Shown here: positions 26,283 through 34,849 of the stretch, one piece after another
Position numbering within the stretch: position 1 is the stretch's first letter
Layout: every line of letters begins with the position of its first letter
DNA from: an uncultured bacterium
GTDB taxonomy: Bacteria; Bacteroidota; Bacteroidia; Bacteroidales; Bacteroidaceae
Assembly (NCBI GenBank): GCA_945829425.1
Contig: CALZUQ010000024.1
Span: 1 to 39,256 of the forward strand
Length of the DNA stretch: 39,256 nucleotides
Direction of reading: 5' to 3'
Made by a program: the position numbers and the translations under genes
Notes under the pieces: model-generated
What the model was told of the DNA's origin: nothing
The model's input: the letters and a program-made list of their open reading frames with translations, nothing else
The model's database searches: none

Positions 26283-26314
26283 CAAAGTTACCTATTTTTC
26301 CCGTAGTGAACAAA
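26283..26314 (-). promoter_or_regulatory. Promoter of manC
   Basis: On the minus strand TTTG (26314-26311), 20 bp, TAACTTTG (26290-26283). This is a strong match and gives a leader of about 85 nt. Confidence 0.8.
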
Positions 26315-26583
26315 TGCCGTTATAGTATTTATGTATTTTTTACTTTTCTTAGTGGCAAGAAATAGCACTCTACGTAAAAAGCGGTTTGTACGAAACAAGT
26401 GTCGTACTTACATTCATCCCTTGTAACATGCGTAAGAAGCAAGTAGCTTGTAATAAGTGTAAAAGATACTCTCTTTTCGTATAACATACGATAATAAATA
26501 AGGTATACTTATCAGATTTCCTACGAAAAGTCCTAAATCATTAAATAATGTGATGTTTTTTTTGATTTTTTCTCGTCTTTTTC

Positions 26584-26614
26584 TTGGTCATATAAAAACT
26601 AATAGTTAACTTTG
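26584..26614 (+). promoter_or_regulatory. Promoter of the xylose regulator
   Basis: TTG (26584-26586), 20 bp, TAACTTTG (26607-26614). It is the only clear promoter found before xylA, so xylA and xylB may be read from here. Confidence 0.7.
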
Positions 26615-26635
26615 CAAGCGATAAGAAGAGAAACC

Positions 26636-26653
26636 GCCGGAAAAGTCTCCGGC
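26636..26653 (+). other. Leader hairpin of the regulator gene
   Basis: GCCGGA (26636-26641) and TCCGGC (26648-26653) form a 6-bp stem followed by AGCCTTTTCT, early in the transcript. It could be a weak attenuator. Confidence 0.45.
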
Positions 26654-26721
26654 AGCCTTTTCTAAAGTCATACACTACTAACTAAGAAACATAGAACCTA
26701 TCACAACCTAAACCGAAAATT

Positions 26722-27432
26722 ATGTCTGAGCAAATAAACCCCTACGTCTCCGTAGATTGTGTGCTTCTGGGCTTTGACGGCGAACAGTTCAATGTCCTCG
26801 TTGTGCGACAATGCAGTTCGGGAGGCGGAGAGAGCACGGGCAGTTACAAACTGCCAGGCAGCCTTGTGTATATGGACGAAAACCTCGACGAGGCGGCACA
26901 CCGTGTGCTCAAGCAACTCACAGGCCTCACACAAGTGAACATGATGCAGTTCCGCGCCTTTGGCGGTCCTGACAGGCTGAAGAACCCGGAGGACGGCATG
27001 TGGTTAGAGCGTTTCCATCATTTGGAACATCATCTGGAGCGCATTGTCACCATAGCCTATATGTCACTTCTACGAATAGACCGTAAGATGCTGAAGCTGG
27101 AGGGTGGATATGAAGCGCAGTGGACTCCATTGGCACAACTGCCGAAACTTGCCTTCGACCATAGCGATATAGTACATGCGGCGATGTCGTCGATAAAGGA
27201 TAGGGCAACACTGAACCCCACTATTCTGTTTGACCTTCTGCCGAAGAAATTCACCGCATCACAGCTCCGCATCCTCATGGAGTCGGTTCTTGACGTAAAG
27301 TTTGACATAAAGAACTTCCACAAGAAACTGGCACAAATGAGATACGTTGTGCCACTCGACGAAAAAGAAGACGGCGTAAGCCATCGTGCCGCACGATACT
27401 ATAAGTTCCGCAAGCCAAGGAAAAGCATGTAA
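26722..27432 (+). CDS. NUDIX-fold transcriptional regulator of xylose genes
   Basis: The 236-aa protein has an N-terminal NUDIX fold (residues about 8-150) and a C-terminal winged helix (about 165-235, LNPTILFDLLPKKFTASQLRILMESVL). This matches the AraR/NrtR-type regulators that Bacteroidota use for sugar genes. The NUDIX box is broken: from Ser47 it reads SLVYMDE, then Arg61-Val-Leu-Lys-Gln65-Leu66-Thr-Gly, so the metal-binding glutamates of REUxEExGU are replaced. It should therefore sense a ligand rather than hydrolyse one. Its place directly before xylA and xylB suggests it controls them (a XylR role); the effector is unknown. Confidence 0.85.
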   Translation: MSEQINPYVSVDCVLLGFDGEQFNVLVVRQCSSGGGESTGSYKLPGSLVYMDENLDEAAHRVLKQLTGLTQVNMMQFRAFGGPDRLKNPEDGMWLERFHHLEHHLERIVTIAYMSLLRIDRKMLKLEGGYEAQWTPLAQLPKLAFDHSDIVHAAMSSIKDRATLNPTILFDLLPKKFTASQLRILMESVLDVKFDIKNFHKKLAQMRYVVPLDEKEDGVSHRAARYYKFRKPRKSM

Positions 27433-27486
27433 ACATAGTATTGGCGGAGAGGCATTACGCCGGAAATGAGCAGGAAAAGTTTATAA

Positions 27487-27649
27487 CAAGCATAGCTTAA
27501 GACAGAAACAAGCATAGCTTAAGACAAAAGCAAGCATAGCTTAAGACAAAAGCAAGCATAACTTAAGACAAAAGCAAGCATAGCTTAAGACAAAAGCAAG
27601 CATAGCTTAAGACAAATACAAGCATAGCTTAAGACAAATACAAGCATAT
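27487..27649. repeat. 22-bp tandem array upstream of xylA
   Basis: Seven full units and a partial eighth start at 27487, 27509, 27531, 27553, 27575, 27597, 27619 and 27641, exactly 22 bp apart. The unit is CAAGCATAGCTTAAGACA followed by AAAG or a close variant. Each contains the small stem AAGC-ATA-GCTT and the palindrome CTTAAG. Variation is confined mostly to the last four bases, plus one A for G at 27561. The array fills most of the gap between the regulator stop and the xylA ATG. It is transcribed if xylA is read from the regulator promoter. It may be an operator array or an mRNA element. Confidence 0.9.
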
Positions 27650-27697
27650 AACATTTTATTAACATATCATTAACCAACTAACAATCATCACACAACA

Positions 27698-29011
27698 ATG
27701 GCAAAAGAATATTTCCCAGAGATTGGTAAGATACCATTCGAAGGCAAGGACTCAAAGAATCCTATGGCGTTCCACTACTATGACGCAGAGAAAGTTATCA
27801 TGGGCAAGAAGATGAAAGACTGGCTCCGTTTTGCTATGGCATGGTGGCACACACTCTGTGCAGAGGGTGGCGACCAGTTTGGCGGACAGACAAAGGCTTT
27901 CCCATGGAACAAGGGTGCTGACGCAGTGGAGATAGCAAAGCAGAAGGTTGACGCAGGTTTCGAGATTATGCAGAAGCTCGGCATCGAGTATTACTGCTTC
28001 CACGATATCGACCTCGTTTCTGAAGGCAACTCTATCGAGGAGTATGAGGCAAACCTCAAGGCTGTAGTAGCTTACCTCAAGGAGAAGATGGGCGAGACAG
28101 GCATCAAGTTACTGTGGTCTACAGCAAACGTTTTCGGCAACAAGCGCTATATGAACGGTGCTTCTACGAACCCGGACTTCGACGTTGTAGCTCGTGCTAT
28201 AGTACAGATAAAGAACGCTATCGACGCCGGTGTTGAACTCGGTGCTGAGAACTACGTGTTCTGGGGTGGACGTGAGGGATACATGTCTCTCCTCAACACC
28301 GACCAGAAGCGTGAGAAGGAGCACATGGCAACAATGCTCGGCATGGCTCGTGACTACGCCCGCAGCAAGGGCTTCAAGGGAACCTTCCTCATCGAGCCAA
28401 AACCTATGGAGCCTTCAAAGCACCAGTATGACGTAGACACAGAGACAGTTATCGGTTTCCTCCGTGCTCACGGTCTTGATAAGGATTTCAAAGTAAACAT
28501 TGAGGTAAACCACGCTACTCTCGCTGGCCACACCTTCGAGCACGAACTCGCTTGTGCTGTTGACGCAGGTATGCTCGGATCTATAGACGCTAACCGCGGT
28601 GACTACCAGAACGGCTGGGACACAGACCAGTTCCCTATCGACCAGTATGAGCTTGTACAGGCTTGGATGGAAATCATACGTGGCGGAGGTCTCGGCACAG
28701 GCGGTACAAACTTCGACGCCAAGACACGTCGTAACTCTACCGACCTTGAGGACATCTTCATCGCCCACATAGCAGGTATGGACGCTATGGCACGCGCCTT
28801 GGAGTCTGCTGCCAAGCTTCTTGAGGAGTCTCCATACAAGGCTATGAAGGCTGCACGCTATGCATCTTTCGACAGCGGTCTTGGCAAAGACTTCGAGGAT
28901 GGCAAGCTTACCCTTGAGCAGGTTTACGAGTACGGCAAGAAGGTTGGCGAGCCAAAGCTCACCTCCGGCAAGCAGGAACTCTATGAGGCTATCGTAGCTA
29001 TGTATTCTTAA
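27698..29011 (+). CDS. xylA: Xylose isomerase
   Basis: XylA (437 aa) converts D-xylose to D-xylulose in the cytoplasm using two divalent metals. It is of the longer (class II) type. Active-site residues are visible: His102 and Asp105 in YYCFHDIDL, Glu233 and Lys235 in [16 protein letters not shown], and the later metal ligands in [18 protein letters not shown] and [19 protein letters not shown]. It is preceded by the 22-bp array and followed by xylB after 204 bp. Codon use looks highly adapted, with many C-ending codons compared with neighbours. Confidence 0.98.
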   Translation: MAKEYFPEIGKIPFEGKDSKNPMAFHYYDAEKVIMGKKMKDWLRFAMAWWHTLCAEGGDQFGGQTKAFPWNKGADAVEIAKQKVDAGFEIMQKLGIEYYCFHDIDLVSEGNSIEEYEANLKAVVAYLKEKMGETGIKLLWSTANVFGNKRYMNGASTNPDFDVVARAIVQIKNAIDAGVELGAENYVFWGGREGYMSLLNTDQKREKEHMATMLGMARDYARSKGFKGTFLIEPKPMEPSKHQYDVDTETVIGFLRAHGLDKDFKVNIEVNHATLAGHTFEHELACAVDAGMLGSIDANRGDYQNGWDTDQFPIDQYELVQAWMEIIRGGGLGTGGTNFDAKTRRNSTDLEDIFIAHIAGMDAMARALESAAKLLEESPYKAMKAARYASFDSGLGKDFEDGKLTLEQVYEYGKKVGEPKLTSGKQELYEAIVAMYS

Positions 29012-29036
29012 TAAAGGATAGACTCTGAATAAGCAT

Positions 29037-29076
29037 ACAGGAGGTAAACGACTCTCAGTAGTGGTTTATCTCCTGT
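29037..29076 (+). other. Hairpin between xylA and xylB
   Basis: A 13-bp inverted repeat with one G-U (29037-29049 and 29064-29076) lies 25 bases past the xylA stop. No U-run follows, so it may slow decay of xylA mRNA or reduce, rather than stop, transcription into xylB. I see nothing else in the 204-bp gap. Confidence 0.6.
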
Positions 29077-29215
29077 CTTCATTAAGGTGGGACAGATTTG
29101 TCATGAGGAAAAGTCTCTCACCATGAAGAAAACGGAATGTGGCTTCACCCAAGGCAATGAGAGCCGTGAGGAAGTGAAGCTGTTGAAGATAACGAAAAAG
29201 TAATAAATAATTATC

Positions 29216-30703
29216 ATGGAAAGAAAATATCTCCTTGGATACGACATAGGCACATCATCGGTAAAAGCATCCCTCGTTGATGCAGAAACAGGAAAGACTG
29301 TTGCCAGCGCACAATACCCGGACAGCGAAGCTCCAATACTCTCGAAACAGGCAGGATGGGCTGAGCAGGAACCGGAGATGTGGTGGGAAGAGCTTAAAGC
29401 CGCAACACAGCGTGTGGCAGAAAAGGCAGAAGGCTCTCTTGCTGACGTTAAGGCAATAGGCATATCCTATCAGATGCATGGCTTGGTATGTGTGGACAGC
29501 GAGGGAAAGGCGTTGCGCCCTTCCATAATTTGGTGCGACGGACGCGCTGTACCTTACGGCAACAAAGCCTTTGAGACCATAGGAGGAGCAAAATGCCTTG
29601 ACCACCTACTTAATTCCCCCGGCAACTTCACAGCAGCCAAGCTGGCATGGGTAAAAGAGAACGAGCCGGAGGTGTATGCCAAGATACATAAGGTTATGCT
29701 CCCGGGCGACTATATCGCCATGCGTCTCTCCGGCGGCGATATTAAGACAACCATTTCGGGTCTCTCTGAAGGTATGTTCTGGGACTTCAAGAACAACGAG
29801 GTTTCCAAGGACATCATGAGCTTCTTCGGTTTTTCTGAGGACATCATCGCCGATATAGTGCCGACATTCTCCATACAGTCACGAGTATGTGAAGAGACTG
29901 CCCGTGAACTTTCTCTCCCAGCAGGCACTCCAATAGCTTACCGAGGTGGTGACCAGCCAAACAACGCTCTCTCGCTGAATGTCATGAAACCCGGTGAGAT
30001 TGCTGCCACGGGTGGCACATCAGGCGTTGTCTACGGTGTTTTAGGTGAGGTAAACTACGACAGTCTCTCACGTGTCAACACCTTCGCTCACGTCAACCAC
30101 AACCAGCCAGACACTCGCCTCGGCGTACTACTCTGTATAAACGGTACAGGCATCCTCAACGCATGGATGAAGCGTACTGTAGCTCCTGAGGGGATTTCCT
30201 ATGGCGAGATGAACGACCTTGCAGAGAGTGTTCCTGTAGGTGCTGAGGGGCTTACGGTAATACCTTTTGGCAACGGTGCGGAGCGTGTACTCCAGAACAA
30301 CAACCCAGGTGCGTCGGTACATGGCATAAACTTTAACATACACACGAAGGCTCACATCCTCCGTGCAGCACAAGAGGGCATAGCCTTCTCTTTCGCTTAC
30401 GGCATGGAGATTATGCGCCAGATGGGCATGGAGATAACGACTATCAAGGCAGGTCACGCCAACCTCTTCCTCTCACCTCTTTTCCGTCGCACTCTCGCTG
30501 CCGTTACTGGTGCCAGCATAGAGCTTTACGAGACCGACGGTTCTGTCGGTGCCGCTTATGGTGCTGGAATAGGTGCCGGCATTTACCAAGACTCCGATGA
30601 TGCCTTCAAGACTCTCAAGCATATTTCTACGGAAAAACCGGTAGAAGACACAACAGCTTATCTTGAGGCATACAAGAGATGGAAAGAAGCTTTGGAAAAG
30701 TAA
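29216..30703 (+). CDS. xylB: Xylulokinase
   Basis: The 495-aa FGGY-family kinase phosphorylates D-xylulose to xylulose-5-phosphate for the pentose phosphate pathway. The first ATP-binding motif is LGYDIGTSSVKASLVD (Asp10). SYQMHGLV and WCDGRA line the sugar site, the likely catalytic base is Asp246 in YRGGDQPNNA, and ATGGTSGVVYG and DGSVGAAYGAGIGAG complete the second domain. It follows xylA in the same direction and ends before the hairpin at 30733-30772. No xylose transporter gene lies next to it. Confidence 0.96.
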   Translation: MERKYLLGYDIGTSSVKASLVDAETGKTVASAQYPDSEAPILSKQAGWAEQEPEMWWEELKAATQRVAEKAEGSLADVKAIGISYQMHGLVCVDSEGKALRPSIIWCDGRAVPYGNKAFETIGGAKCLDHLLNSPGNFTAAKLAWVKENEPEVYAKIHKVMLPGDYIAMRLSGGDIKTTISGLSEGMFWDFKNNEVSKDIMSFFGFSEDIIADIVPTFSIQSRVCEETARELSLPAGTPIAYRGGDQPNNALSLNVMKPGEIAATGGTSGVVYGVLGEVNYDSLSRVNTFAHVNHNQPDTRLGVLLCINGTGILNAWMKRTVAPEGISYGEMNDLAESVPVGAEGLTVIPFGNGAERVLQNNNPGASVHGINFNIHTKAHILRAAQEGIAFSFAYGMEIMRQMGMEITTIKAGHANLFLSPLFRRTLAAVTGASIELYETDGSVGAAYGAGIGAGIYQDSDDAFKTLKHISTEKPVEDTTAYLEAYKRWKEALEK

Positions 30704-30732
30704 AAGGCAACCATTCATATTGAGAGGTTTTT

Positions 30733-30772
30733 ATAAGTAGGTGTACGAAAACATTTCTGTACACCTACTTAT
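30733..30772 (+). terminator. Hairpin terminator after xylB
   Basis: A perfect 14-bp inverted repeat (30733-30746 and 30759-30772, ATAAGTAGGTGTAC) with a 12-base loop lies 29 bases past xylB. It has no strong U-run. Its arms resemble those of the terminator at 25001-25054. Confidence 0.65.
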
Positions 30773-30844
30773 TGTCACAAACCGCAAGCTCGAAGGTAAA
30801 GTCACGAAGGGGGCTCTTCATTTTTCAAGCACATGTTTACACAA

Positions 30845-30908
30845 GAGTCTGCTTACACAAGAGCATACCTACACAAGAGCATACCTACACAAGAGCATAC
30901 CTACACAA
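30845..30908. repeat. 16-bp tandem repeat
   Basis: Four units of GAGCATACCTACACAA start at 30845 (a variant, GAGTCTGCTTACACAA), 30861, 30877 and 30893. A partial unit ending TTTACACAA precedes them. The last three full units are identical. Confidence 0.85.
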
Positions 30909-30960
30909 GATCAAGTTTTCATAGGGGCAAGAAAAACGAAGGAAGATATCCCAAAAAGCT

Positions 30961-31012
30961 GAAACCACGATAAAAGGCGCATCGATTTTGGCGCGCCATT
31001 TATCGTGGTTTC
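30961..31012 (-). terminator. Hairpin terminator of the HEAT-like gene
   Basis: Positions 30961-30974 and 30999-31012 pair perfectly over 14 bp, continued after one mismatch by GGCGC/GCGCC, around a 12-base loop. On the minus strand it is followed by CAGCTTTTTGG. It lies about 100 bases past the gene that ends at 31114. Confidence 0.75.
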
Positions 31013-31113
31013 CGGTAAGGTTCTTTACAAGGTTTTACAGTGGGGAAGGGAGAGAAGCCTTTGTTTAACTACGTTATCAGAGAACAAGTTATTGGCCCAC
31101 GTTGCAGAGGCCA

Positions 31114-31632
31114 CTAAACCTTCTTCCCCGTTAGTATTTTTCTTCTCACGCACGTTACCGCCGGAGAATAATACTCTACCTCCATAGCCTCAACAATTCG
31201 TTTCAATTCTCCCATCAGTTCAGGATAGAAAGCGCACATACGATATGCGAGTTTCATACTCAGCGACTGTATTCCGGGGAGTTCCTTAACGTCAGTCATG
31301 TGTTCGAGACAGAAATCGAGGAAGTCTGTCCTGACATCAGTCTCAGCCATTGGCAAACGCTCCACAACGTTCATTGCCAAGCGTCTTACTGAAGAGTGGG
31401 CAGTATTCATAGCGAGGTCTATGAGATTGTCGCGCAAGGGTATGAGCAGGTCTGTTTCTTCTTTCTTTGCCTTGGTGACTACCCAAAGTGCGTTTCTCGC
31501 CACCTGACAGTCTTCATCCAACATAAATTGCATGCAGAACATGCGGAAGTTCCCCTGTTCCCTTACCTTATTATATATAGCGAGTGCCTCGCTCTCGCTA
31601 CACGACCCAGACAGTTCTTCACGTGCTACCAT
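31114..31632 (-). CDS. HEAT-like helical repeat protein, function unknown
   Basis: The 172-aa protein is all alpha-helical by eye. It contains repeated pairs of the kind seen in HEAT/ARM proteins: MLDEDCQVARNALWVVTKAKKEET, then NTAHSSVRRLAMNVVERLP, then PGIQSLSMKLAYRMCAFYPEL. There is no signal peptide. I do not recognise a specific family with a known role. It lies downstream of the POT transporter in the same direction, with a hairpin (31695-31729) between them. Confidence 0.6.
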   Translation of the reverse strand: MVAREELSGSCSESEALAIYNKVREQGNFRMFCMQFMLDEDCQVARNALWVVTKAKKEETDLLIPLRDNLIDLAMNTAHSSVRRLAMNVVERLPMAETDVRTDFLDFCLEHMTDVKELPGIQSLSMKLAYRMCAFYPELMGELKRIVEAMEVEYYSPAVTCVRRKILTGKKV

Positions 31633-31694
31633 AACTCTTTTGCAGGCTTCATACCACTGCTTTGTTCAATATCAATATAATCCCACCTCCAACT

Positions 31695-31729
31695 TTTACG
31701 CCCCACCATATTGTCTGGCAGGGCGTAAA
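31695..31729 (-). other. Hairpin after the POT transporter gene
   Basis: TTTACGCCC (31695-31703) and GGGCGTAAA (31721-31729) form a 9-bp perfect stem 54 bp past the stop at 31784. No U-run follows, so termination is uncertain. Confidence 0.5.
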
Positions 31730-31783
31730 GGAAATATTCAGAAGTGTTTTCTGTATGTTATTACAAAATCTTCACCTTAGTCA

Positions 31784-33316
31784 CTAAGACACTTTGTTCA
31801 ACTTCTTGATTATCGAGAAGATAAACAGCGCACTGAGTAGGCAGATGCCAGCCAGTGTACCCCATATTGCAGGAAGAGAGACATTTGCGCCCCAAAGAAG
31901 TCCCGGTATCATCACAAGCTGGTTGCCAATGGCAGTAGCACCAAACCAAAGACCCATCATAAGACCTGCATACTTCGGTGGAGCTACCTTCGATACGAAG
32001 CTTATGCCTATAGGCGAGAGGAGAAGCTCTGCAAAGGTTAAAACGAGATATGTAGTGATGAGGAGGTTTGCACTTACGCGTTCCGGGCTTTCGCCTGCCG
32101 CTATGGCATCAGCCTGGTCTATAGGGTTAAGAAGTCCTATTGAACCTACTATCATAAGACAGAAGGCTGCCGCCGCCACAATCATACCAAGCCCGATTTT
32201 CACCGGACTCTTCGGCTCTTTGCCCTTACGGTTAAGCCATGAGAAGAGTGCAACGCTTACCGGAGTGAGTGCAACAACATAGCAAGGATTAAACTGCTGG
32301 AAAATCGGAGCCTTTACGTCTACGACACCTTCGAGCGTAGAGTATTTATATCCGAGGAAGATTACTGCGAGGAGTAATATTCCTGCTCCGATGCCTTTGC
32401 CTTTAGCTGTCTTGCTCTGGAAAATGCTGAAAAGAGCGTAAACGATAAAGATACATGCCACGAGGTTTGTCACGTCGAACGCCATGCTCTGCAGACCTTC
32501 TGACGTCGTCTGCGTATAGTCACGTGCGAAGAGCGTCAGCGTATTGCCATTCTGGTGGAATGCCATCCAGAAGAATATCACTACGGCAAAGACGAGCAAG
32601 AGGCATACGATACGCTCTTTTGTCTCAGACTTCGACAGTTCCTGAACAGCGTGTTCCTCTTTCTTTCCTGCACCCTTCTTCTCTCCCTCCAAGACGTGAC
32701 GGTAAGTAGGTGCAGTAAAATAATATATCAGTATAGAAACAATAAGGCTCACACACGCCACGGCAAAAGCGAAATGGTATGAGTCCGCCTCAGAGACTCC
32801 GAGACTTGTCTGTGACCAGTTCATAATTTTTATGGCTGCCGTAGGTGCGAACATCGCGCCGATGTTGATAGCCATATAGAAAAGGCTGAAGCCTGCGTCG
32901 CGCTTATTTGAAAACTCCGGATAGTCATACAGACGACCTACCATAACCTGTAGGTTTCCCTTGAAAAGCCCTGTGCCAAGACTTACGAGTATCAAGGCAG
33001 CACCCATCACCAGAGCGGCGAAGAGGTCGCCTCCGAGAGGCACAGAAAGGAGTAGATAACCTACGAACATAATTAATATACCCGTGGTGACCATCTTTCC
33101 GAATCCGAACTTGTCAGCAGCCACACCGCCGATAATCGGTAGGAAATAGACCATCATGAGGAAGGTGGAGTAGATACCACTTGCGAGTCCGGCTTCATAG
33201 CCGAAGTTCGCCTGCAGATAAAGTAGGAATACGGCGAGCATGGTGTAGTAACCGAAACGTTCACCCGTATTGGCAAGGGCGAGAGCCCATAAGCCTTTTG
33301 GCTGTCCTTCAAACAT
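31784..33316 (-). CDS. POT/PTR family peptide MFS transporter
   Basis: The 510-aa inner-membrane protein has about 14 hydrophobic segments and POT-family marks: the N-terminal ERFGYY (residues 19-24), GTGLFKGNLQVMVGRLYDYPE, and FSLFYMAINIGAMFAP. POT proteins import di- and tripeptides with protons. The coupling motif ExxER is altered: the first Glu is Asn16 (NTGER). From memory, similar sequences occur in Bacteroidota relatives, so this may be a distinct subfamily with different coupling or substrate. It lies 105 bp downstream of the MFS gene, with a hairpin between, so it may belong to the GH3 operon. Confidence 0.85.
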   Translation of the reverse strand: MFEGQPKGLWALALANTGERFGYYTMLAVFLLYLQANFGYEAGLASGIYSTFLMMVYFLPIIGGVAADKFGFGKMVTTGILIMFVGYLLLSVPLGGDLFAALVMGAALILVSLGTGLFKGNLQVMVGRLYDYPEFSNKRDAGFSLFYMAINIGAMFAPTAAIKIMNWSQTSLGVSEADSYHFAFAVACVSLIVSILIYYFTAPTYRHVLEGEKKGAGKKEEHAVQELSKSETKERIVCLLLVFAVVIFFWMAFHQNGNTLTLFARDYTQTTSEGLQSMAFDVTNLVACIFIVYALFSIFQSKTAKGKGIGAGILLLAVIFLGYKYSTLEGVVDVKAPIFQQFNPCYVVALTPVSVALFSWLNRKGKEPKSPVKIGLGMIVAAAAFCLMIVGSIGLLNPIDQADAIAAGESPERVSANLLITTYLVLTFAELLLSPIGISFVSKVAPPKYAGLMMGLWFGATAIGNQLVMIPGLLWGANVSLPAIWGTLAGICLLSALFIFSIIKKLNKVS

Positions 33317-33385
33317 AGTTTGTTGATGTTTTTTTTTCGGGGCTGATGCCGCCCCTTCCGATGAATAAAAATTTTATTAGGTGTA

Positions 33386-33406
33386 ATGGAGGAACAATCC
33401 CTCCAT
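33386..33406 (-). other. Hairpin between MFS and POT genes
   Basis: ATGGAGG (33386-33392) and CCTCCAT (33400-33406) form a 7-bp stem 15 bases past the MFS stop codon. A second stem, GGGGC/GCCCC, lies near 33339-33355 in the POT leader. These may set different mRNA levels for the two transporters. Confidence 0.5.
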
Positions 33407-33421
33407 ACCATTTTCTGGCAC

Positions 33422-34837
33422 TTACTGTTTTATATTCGGCTCTTCAAGTCCGTAGCCGCATTTCTTGTCAATAGCCTTGAGATATATCGCTATGAAGAAT
33501 GCGAGGACTCCGAAGCAGGCGAAGACCACGAGAGGCACGGTATAGTCATAAGGTATGAACTCAGCTCCTGCCTCCCTTGCCGCTATTACCGCCGGGTTTT
33601 CCTCATTTGTCGAGGTGAGGAGGTTGCCAATAATTTTCGGAACGAAGCAGAGTCCTATGTTCTGCACCCAGAATATGAGGCAATATGCGCTTCCGAGCAC
33701 TTTCTCATCAATAATCTTCGGCACACTGGGCCATAGTGCAGCCGGTACGAGAGCGAAGGATATGCCGAGGAGTACAATTGTAGAGTATGCCAGCAGCGCA
33801 CTCTTTGTCTCAGGCAATATGAAAGCGAAGATGAGGTGACAGCATATCAGCAGCAACGCACCGCCCATAAGCATCGTGGCACCTTTGCCCCTACGGTCGA
33901 GGAAGTTTCCGAGGAACGGTGTTATTACCGCAGCACCTATCGGGAACCACCTGAATATGTTTGATGCCGCCTCAGCAGAAATGCCGTCAAGGTTGCATTG
34001 CAGCATATTTGCTCCGTATCTCTGGAATGGGAATATCGCCGAGTAATACAATACGCAGAGCATGGCAACGACCCAGAAGACGCGTGAGGTGAGTATCTTT
34101 GCTATGTCGCTGAACTTAAACTCCTCTTCTCCACTGTCTTCGCTGTCTTCAGCCTCCAACTGGCTGTCGAGTTTCTTGTCCATGAAGGTGAATACGGTAT
34201 ATGATATGAGGCCTATCAGGAGGAGCACAGTACAGAACGCCACCGGAGCCACCACGCTGCCCATGCTGTCGGCAATAATCGGCGATATGGAGAATATCGC
34301 AAAGACACCAACACGTGCTATAGCCATCTCCAGTCCCATGGCGAGTGCCATCTCCTTTCCCTTGAACCATTTCGCTATGGCTTTAGACACCGTAGTGCCT
34401 GCCATCTCACAGCCACAGCCGAAAATCATGAAGCCCAGAGATGCCATCTTTGCGCTTGCCGGCATAGCGACCCACCAAGAGTCGAGCCATGCTGCACATC
34501 CTGTCGTCTGGAACCATTCTGTTATGCCCACATACTTAATCACGGCACCGAGGAACATGAGCGATGCGGAGAGTTCTCCCGTAAAGCGTATTCCTGTCTT
34601 GTCGAGTATCAGTCCGGCGATGATGAGGAAGCCGCAGACATTAAGGATATACTCTGAGGCTGCATACGTACCGAAGACATCGGGCGTCCAGCCTCTCTGA
34701 CTCTCTATGAGAGCCTGGATAGGTGACATCACGTCAACGAACATATATCCGAAGAACATCATCGATGCCACGAGTACCAACGCTGTCCAGCGCATGGCTG
34801 GAGAGTCGTTGAGTCTTTTCTGAATTTTTTCTGTCAT
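33422..34837 (-). CDS. MFS transporter
   Basis: This 471-aa major facilitator protein has about 12 membrane helices. The central cytoplasmic loop (residues about 220-250) is acidic (LEAEDSEDSGEEEFKF). The first loop has LDKTGIRFTGEL, similar to MFS motif A, and the second half repeats it as FLDRRGKGATMLMGG. The substrate cannot be read from sequence. It begins 12 bp after the GH3 gene, so the two are surely co-transcribed. Import of the sugar or oligosaccharide released by the GH3 enzyme is the simplest idea (inference). Confidence 0.85.
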   Translation of the reverse strand: MTEKIQKRLNDSPAMRWTALVLVASMMFFGYMFVDVMSPIQALIESQRGWTPDVFGTYAASEYILNVCGFLIIAGLILDKTGIRFTGELSASLMFLGAVIKYVGITEWFQTTGCAAWLDSWWVAMPASAKMASLGFMIFGCGCEMAGTTVSKAIAKWFKGKEMALAMGLEMAIARVGVFAIFSISPIIADSMGSVVAPVAFCTVLLLIGLISYTVFTFMDKKLDSQLEAEDSEDSGEEEFKFSDIAKILTSRVFWVVAMLCVLYYSAIFPFQRYGANMLQCNLDGISAEAASNIFRWFPIGAAVITPFLGNFLDRRGKGATMLMGGALLLICCHLIFAFILPETKSALLAYSTIVLLGISFALVPAALWPSVPKIIDEKVLGSAYCLIFWVQNIGLCFVPKIIGNLLTSTNEENPAVIAAREAGAEFIPYDYTVPLVVFACFGVLAFFIAIYLKAIDKKCGYGLEEPNIKQ

Positions 34838-34849
34838 TGTTTATTATAA

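Larger units (their letters stand above)
26192..26721. other. Divergent intergenic region manC / xylose regulator
   Basis: No gene is present. The region has a promoter for each flanking gene, a 6-bp stem GTACGA/TCGTAC (26388-26393 and 26402-26407), two CTTGTAA words near 26423 and 26448, and a leader hairpin for the regulator at 26636-26653. Confidence 0.6.
30704..31113. other. Non-coding region after xylB
   Basis: The convergent gap holds the hairpin at 30733-30772, a 16-bp tandem repeat at 30845-30908, and the larger hairpin at 30961-31012. No gene is supported. Confidence 0.65.

Noticed and set aside
27487..27649. CRISPR array
   Set aside because: Units are continuous 22-bp tandem copies without unique spacers and no cas genes are present.
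33310..33317. TATGTTTG as a promoter for the POT gene
   Set aside because: It overlaps the POT start codon, so RNA made from it would lack the start.
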